Shown here in pieces: positions 32,880 through 36,077 of a DNA stretch of 36,077 nt. The translations under genes and the position numbers were made by a program. Position 1 is the stretch's first letter. Every line of letters begins with the position of its first letter. The notes below the pieces were generated by a model that was given only the letters and a program-made list of their open reading frames with translations, was not told the DNA's origin and did no database searches. This stretch comes from Candidatus Gastranaerophilales bacterium (GTDB lineage Bacteria > Cyanobacteriota > Vampirovibrionia > Gastranaerophilales > JANQFW01), in contig JANQHM010000176.1 of assembly GCA_028282645.1 (NCBI GenBank), positions 1 to 36,077 on the forward strand, read 5' to 3'.

Positions 32880-32913
32880 CAAAAAATATATGCAGCAGAG
32901 AATAATAAGTATC

Positions 32914-33378
32914 CTATTCCCTACTATGATTGAATAAGCTGTTACCGTGAGAGTCAACCACTATTGATGTATTAACTTGACCAAATCCCGCAATAGTATC
33001 GTTTACTTCTCTTAGTTCATTAACCGATTTTACTACGACTTTTAGCATAAAATCATTAGTACCGGTGATTCTTAGGCATTCAACAATTTCCGGTATTGTT
33101 TTGACCAGCTCTACAAACTTTTTTTCCTGAAATCCGAATATACCTGAAATATTTACCAGGATAACTGCCATAATGTTTAAATCCAACGATTCATAGTTTA
33201 CCTTGATAGTGTATTTATCTATAATACCCAAATCTTCAAGTTTTCTTACTTTATCTGCTACTGTTGAAGATGATAAATTTACTATTTTACCAATTTCTGT
33301 ATATGAAATTCTTGCGTTTTCTTCTAAAAGGGCAAGGATTTTTAGTGAAGTATCATCTATTTTAAAATTTAGTGTCAT
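32914..33378 (-). CDS. Lrp/AsnC-family transcription regulator
   Basis: The 154-aa regulator has the N-terminal winged helix KIDDTSLKILALLEENARIS with recognition segment YTEIGKIVNLSSSTVADKVRKLEDLG, then the AsnC ligand-binding domain (NIMAVILVNIS, VVECLRITGTNDFMLKV-type sequence, VNTSIVVDS). I use the ATG at 33378, with AAGGAA upstream: a longer frame to 33447 contains the gene's own promoter (TTGACT, 17 bases, TATAAT) and so cannot be coding. The gene is divergent from the racemase-like gene, suggesting that it controls it and itself in response to an amino acid. Confidence 0.93.
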   Translation of the reverse strand: MTLNFKIDDTSLKILALLEENARISYTEIGKIVNLSSSTVADKVRKLEDLGIIDKYTIKVNYESLDLNIMAVILVNISGIFGFQEKKFVELVKTIPEIVECLRITGTNDFMLKVVVKSVNELREVNDTIAGFGQVNTSIVVDSHGNSLFNHSRE

Positions 33379-33418
33379 TTTTAAATATTCCTTTATTTTT
33401 AAGGTAAAAAACAAAAAT

Positions 33419-33447
33419 ATTATATAAATTCGGGTAGTTTTAGTCAA
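33419..33447 (-). promoter_or_regulatory. Sigma70 promoter of the Lrp gene
   Basis: On the minus strand TTGACT (33442-33447), a 17-base spacer and TATAAT (33419-33424) lie 41 bp before the start codon. The divergent racemase gene starts 47 bp beyond, so both promoters share this short region. Confidence 0.8.
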
Positions 33448-33493
33448 ACTTTTGTACTTTTATTAATATAGAGAATAAATCGGAGGCTATATC

Positions 33494-34183
33494 ATGAAAA
33501 CCATAGGCTTGCTTGGAGGAATGAGTTGCGAGTCGACAATTGAATACTATAGAATTATCAATCAAGAAGTGCGAAAAAGGCTGGGCAAAAATAATTCCGC
33601 TAAGATATTACTGCATAGTTTTAATTTTCAGGAAATCGTGGATTTGCAATTTAAAAGTGAATGGGATAAATTAGGTGAATTATTAGCAGAAAATGCGATG
33701 AAATTAGAAAAAGACGGTGCTGATTGTATTCTAATATGTACAAATTTAATGCACAAAGTCGCGCCTGCTATACAAGAGAAGATATCAATACCTTTAATCC
33801 ATATGTGCGATAGTGTGGCTAATGAAATTAAAAAACAAAATATAGATACTGTCGGACTTTTAGGGACTATTTTCACCATGGGTGAGCACTTTTATAAAGA
33901 TAGAATTAAAGATCACGATATAAAGGTATTAACTCCTCAGGCTAAAGATGCCGGTGTTGTTAGCGATATTATATATCAAGAATTATGCCGGGGCATCTTA
34001 ACTGATGAATCTAAGGAAACATATTTAAAAGTGATCGGAGAACTAAAAGAAAAAGGCGCTAAAGGTGTTATTTTAGGCTGTACAGAGATCCCGCTTCTTA
34101 TACAGCAACAGGATACTGATTTACATGTCTTTAACACTACTCAAATACATGCGCTCAGTGCAGCTGAATTTGCATTGAGCTAA
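33494..34183 (+). CDS. Aspartate/glutamate racemase family protein
   Basis: The 229-aa PLP-independent racemase has the two catalytic Cys motifs: C82 in LICTNLMHK and C196 in ILGCTEIPLL, as in aspartate racemase and RacX/YgeA. It opens MKTIGLLGGMSCESTIEYYR, the phosphate/carboxylate-binding Gly motif of the group. GGAGG precedes the ATG. Aspartate or glutamate racemisation is the most likely activity; broad-specificity amino-acid racemisation is possible. It is divergent from an Lrp-type regulator and ends in a strong terminator. Confidence 0.92.
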   Translation: MKTIGLLGGMSCESTIEYYRIINQEVRKRLGKNNSAKILLHSFNFQEIVDLQFKSEWDKLGELLAENAMKLEKDGADCILICTNLMHKVAPAIQEKISIPLIHMCDSVANEIKKQNIDTVGLLGTIFTMGEHFYKDRIKDHDIKVLTPQAKDAGVVSDIIYQELCRGILTDESKETYLKVIGELKEKGAKGVILGCTEIPLLIQQQDTDLHVFNTTQIHALSAAEFALS

Positions 34184-34237
34184 TCCCCTATAAACTTTCC
34201 AAATCAAACTTTCAATGTTTGGTATTTTTCCCGCCTA

Positions 34238-34277
34238 AAGTTTTTAAGGAAGAGATCTATTTTCTCCTTAAAAACTT
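34238..34277 (+). terminator. Terminator of the racemase gene
   Basis: AAGTTTTTAAGGA (34238-34250) and TCCTTAAAAACTT (34265-34277) form a 13-bp perfect stem with a 14-base loop, followed by ATTTTTTTA. Confidence 0.85.
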
Positions 34278-34369
34278 ATTTTTTTATTTATTATATAGGT
34301 GCATAAAAAAATTTACTGTTTTTAATATAATGATTCTAGTAATTGAATTTTGGCAGGGGAGTAAAATTT

Positions 34370-35833
34370 ATGAATGCTAATATAACAATTATTTCTTCTG
34401 ATACAATAACCAAAACAGTTTCTGAATTGTGTAGGTACGCTAATATATATATCTATAAAGACTTGTATGATTCTATTTTACAAGCATATAATAAAGAAAC
34501 TGCCGAAAGTGCAAAAGATATACTTGCTCAGCTCCTGCAAAATATCGAACTTGCAGCAAAAAAGCAGCGTCCTATTTGTCAGGATACAGGAATGACAGTT
34601 GTATTTGCAGAAATAGGTCAAAATGTCCTAATAAAGGGTGAAGATATCGAATCAGCAATAAATAAAGGAGTTAAGCAGTCGTATAAAGAAAATTTTTTCA
34701 GAAAATCTGTTGTGGATGATGCGGTTTTTAAAAGAAAAAATACCGGCACAAACACCCCTGCTGTTATTCATTATGAAATGGTCCCGGGAGATACTGCCAA
34801 AATTACGGTTGCGCCTAAAGGCTTTGGCAGTGAAAATATGAGTGCTATTGCAATGCTAAAGCCGGCAGTTGGAGTAGAAGGTTTAAAACAGTTTGTTATT
34901 GAATCAATTAAAAAAGCAGGCTCAAATCCTTGTCCGCCTATTAAAATTGGAGTAGGCATAGGTGGAACTTTTGAAAAAGCAGCACTTTTATCAAAAAAAG
35001 CATTGTTAAAATCCATAAAATCAGAAACAGAACTGGTTAAAAATCAGGAAATTGATCCGTTTGCAAGACTGGAATTAGAACTGACAAGAGAAATAAATGA
35101 ATTAAATATTGGCGCAGCAGGTTTGGGCGGTGATACTACCTTGTTAGGGGTAAGCGTATTAGGCTATCCTACTCATATTGCATCTATGCCAGTTGCCGTA
35201 AACGTATGTTGCCATGCTGCAAGACATGCCGCTGCCATAATAACAGGTGCAGAAGTTGACTTTTTGCTGGACGATTTAAAAACAGATTTTCATAATGGAA
35301 TAGATACCAAATTAGACGGTATTAAAGTAAATGCAGATGACGCAGAATTAATAAAAAAGCTTAAAAAAGGCGAAAAAGTACTTTTAACCGGTGAAATTTA
35401 TACAGGTAGAGATGCAGCACATAAAAAGCTTGTTGAATGTATTAACAAGGATGAGTCTTTACCGTTTGACCTCAAAGGAAAACTAATATATTACGTAGGG
35501 CCATGCCCTTCAATTAACGGTGAAATTATCGGGCCGGCAGGGCCTACAACAGCCTGTAGAATGGATAAGTATGCACCTGTTTTAATGGATAAAGGATTAT
35601 TAGGCTCTATAGGCAAAGGTATGCGTTCTTTAGAGGTAATTCAATCTATAAAGAAAAACAATTCTATATATTTTATAGCAACAGGCGGAGCAGCTTCTTT
35701 ACTGGCAGAAAAGATATCATCCTGTGAGCTTGTCGCCTATCCTGAACTGGGGCCCGAAGCCATATATAAAATACACGTTATTGATTTTCCGCTGATTGTT
35801 GCTATTGACAGTACAGGTGATAGTATTTATTAA
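34370..35833 (+). CDS. Class I fumarate hydratase (fused alpha and beta domains)
   Basis: This 487-aa oxygen-sensitive [4Fe-4S] enzyme interconverts fumarate and malate. The alpha part has QRPICQDTGMTVVF (Cys70, first cluster ligand), KNTGTNTPAVIHYEMVPGD, KGFGSENMS and NVCCHAARHAAA (cluster Cys); the beta part has LLTGEIYTGRDAAHKKLVE and IGPAGPTTACRMDKYAPVL. Both subunits are in one chain, as in FumA, rather than two genes. I start at ATG 34370 behind GGGGAG; a TTG at 34343 has no site. A TATAAT is at 34326-34331. L(+)-tartrate dehydratase is a related alternative. It is the last complete gene of the window. Confidence 0.92.
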   Translation: MNANITIISSDTITKTVSELCRYANIYIYKDLYDSILQAYNKETAESAKDILAQLLQNIELAAKKQRPICQDTGMTVVFAEIGQNVLIKGEDIESAINKGVKQSYKENFFRKSVVDDAVFKRKNTGTNTPAVIHYEMVPGDTAKITVAPKGFGSENMSAIAMLKPAVGVEGLKQFVIESIKKAGSNPCPPIKIGVGIGGTFEKAALLSKKALLKSIKSETELVKNQEIDPFARLELELTREINELNIGAAGLGGDTTLLGVSVLGYPTHIASMPVAVNVCCHAARHAAAIITGAEVDFLLDDLKTDFHNGIDTKLDGIKVNADDAELIKKLKKGEKVLLTGEIYTGRDAAHKKLVECINKDESLPFDLKGKLIYYVGPCPSINGEIIGPAGPTTACRMDKYAPVLMDKGLLGSIGKGMRSLEVIQSIKKNNSIYFIATGGAASLLAEKISSCELVAYPELGPEAIYKIHVIDFPLIVAIDSTGDSIY

Positions 35834-36053
35834 ATAATATTCTTATGTTTTCCCTGTTTTTTGCTGTTTCAATCACATAAGCAATAATATCAGGGCAAAT
35901 AGCCCATTTTGAGCTTTCAGCTTGTTCAATATACTTGCATTCAAGACCAGACTCCTGACCTGTTACATATAGAAGATTATGTAGAGATATAGCAAAGAAA
36001 AAAAAGTACTTGAATAAAGAACCCTCCTCATGTATATGTATACTAGGGAGGGT
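35802..36053 (-). pseudogene. 3' part of a gene fused to the terminal repeat
   Basis: On the minus strand a frame is open for 84 codons without a start codon and ends at TAG (35802-35804), overlapping the fumarase 3' end by 32 bp. After the repeat it reads LLYVTGQESGLECKYIEQ, AESSKWAICPDIIAYVIETA and KNRENIRILFNKY, which looks like real protein. The repeat boundary falls at about 35982, at the seventh codon before YVTGQ. I infer a gene truncated by the repeat. No family recognised. Confidence 0.4.
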
Positions 36054-36077
36054 TTAACATTGATAAAATCATTATCA
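35982..36077 (-). repeat. Right copy of 96-bp terminal inverted repeat
   Basis: It is the reverse complement of 4-99 with one difference (36024). Here the hairpin is perfect: AACCCTCC (36020-36027) against GGAGGGTT (36047-36054). Confidence 0.9.

Noticed and set aside
1-36077. CRISPR array, tRNA or rRNA gene, prophage
   Set aside because: I saw no regularly spaced repeats, no tRNA T-loop-like motif and no phage structural genes; the repeats are dispersed and diverged.

Overview
The window is about 36 kb of AT-rich bacterial DNA carrying some 24 recognisable protein genes, no rRNA or tRNA gene that I can see, and no CRISPR array. A TolC/RND/adaptor efflux operon points to a diderm. KaiB/KaiC-type clock proteins, a regulator with four winged-helix domains, pilin-like proteins with a Gly/Glu5 prepilin signal, and small lineage-specific proteins suggest a non-photosynthetic relative of Cyanobacteria (Melainabacteria/Vampirovibrionia, perhaps Gastranaerophilales). 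A single-chain class I fumarase, a 2-hydroxyacyl-CoA-dehydratase-type activase and LarC fit an anaerobe. The lineage call is an inference (about 0.5); no marker gene settles it.

Layout. Both window ends carry the same 96-bp sequence in inverted orientation, each fused to a gene fragment. From 6.7 kb leftward runs a TetR-adaptor-RND-TolC operon (minus strand) with a palindromic operator before tetR. From 7.2 to 15.4 kb lies an accessory island: two tandem pilin-like genes (560-634 aa) with matching promoters and terminators, two paralogous Met-rich EF-hand-like proteins beginning MCNC, a 1.2-kb gene-free stretch ending in an attenuator-like leader, and two small unknown proteins. Then come the four-domain GntR-type regulator (15.6-16.9 kb) and a clock-like set: GAF histidine kinase, kaiB, kaiC (17.2-21.5 kb), with no kaiA.

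The second half is mostly metabolic: an NAD(P)H-dependent flavin-oxidoreductase-like protein with an acyl-CoA dehydratase activase, a dicarboxylate/glutamate:cation symporter, larC, a small Cys-motif protein overlapping an M50 membrane protease, a large protein with a papain-like Cys/His/Asn arrangement, an AAA ATPase followed by what looks like a decayed partner gene, a metallophosphoesterase, tmk, a divergent Lrp regulator/racemase pair, and fumarase.

Intergenic DNA is rich in short dispersed repeats. I separate at least four families: the GCGAAGC family (11.3, 14.8, 17.0 kb), a pair at 0.12 and 6.8 kb, a pair at 13.2 and 24.0 kb, and a roughly 95-bp element with a palindromic head (27.0 and 32.8 kb, perhaps 19.6 kb). 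The most interesting signals are the KaiA-less clock module with intact phosphosites, the four-domain regulator, the pilin/EF-hand island with its leaders, and the terminator hairpin that is flipped between the two pilin gene copies.
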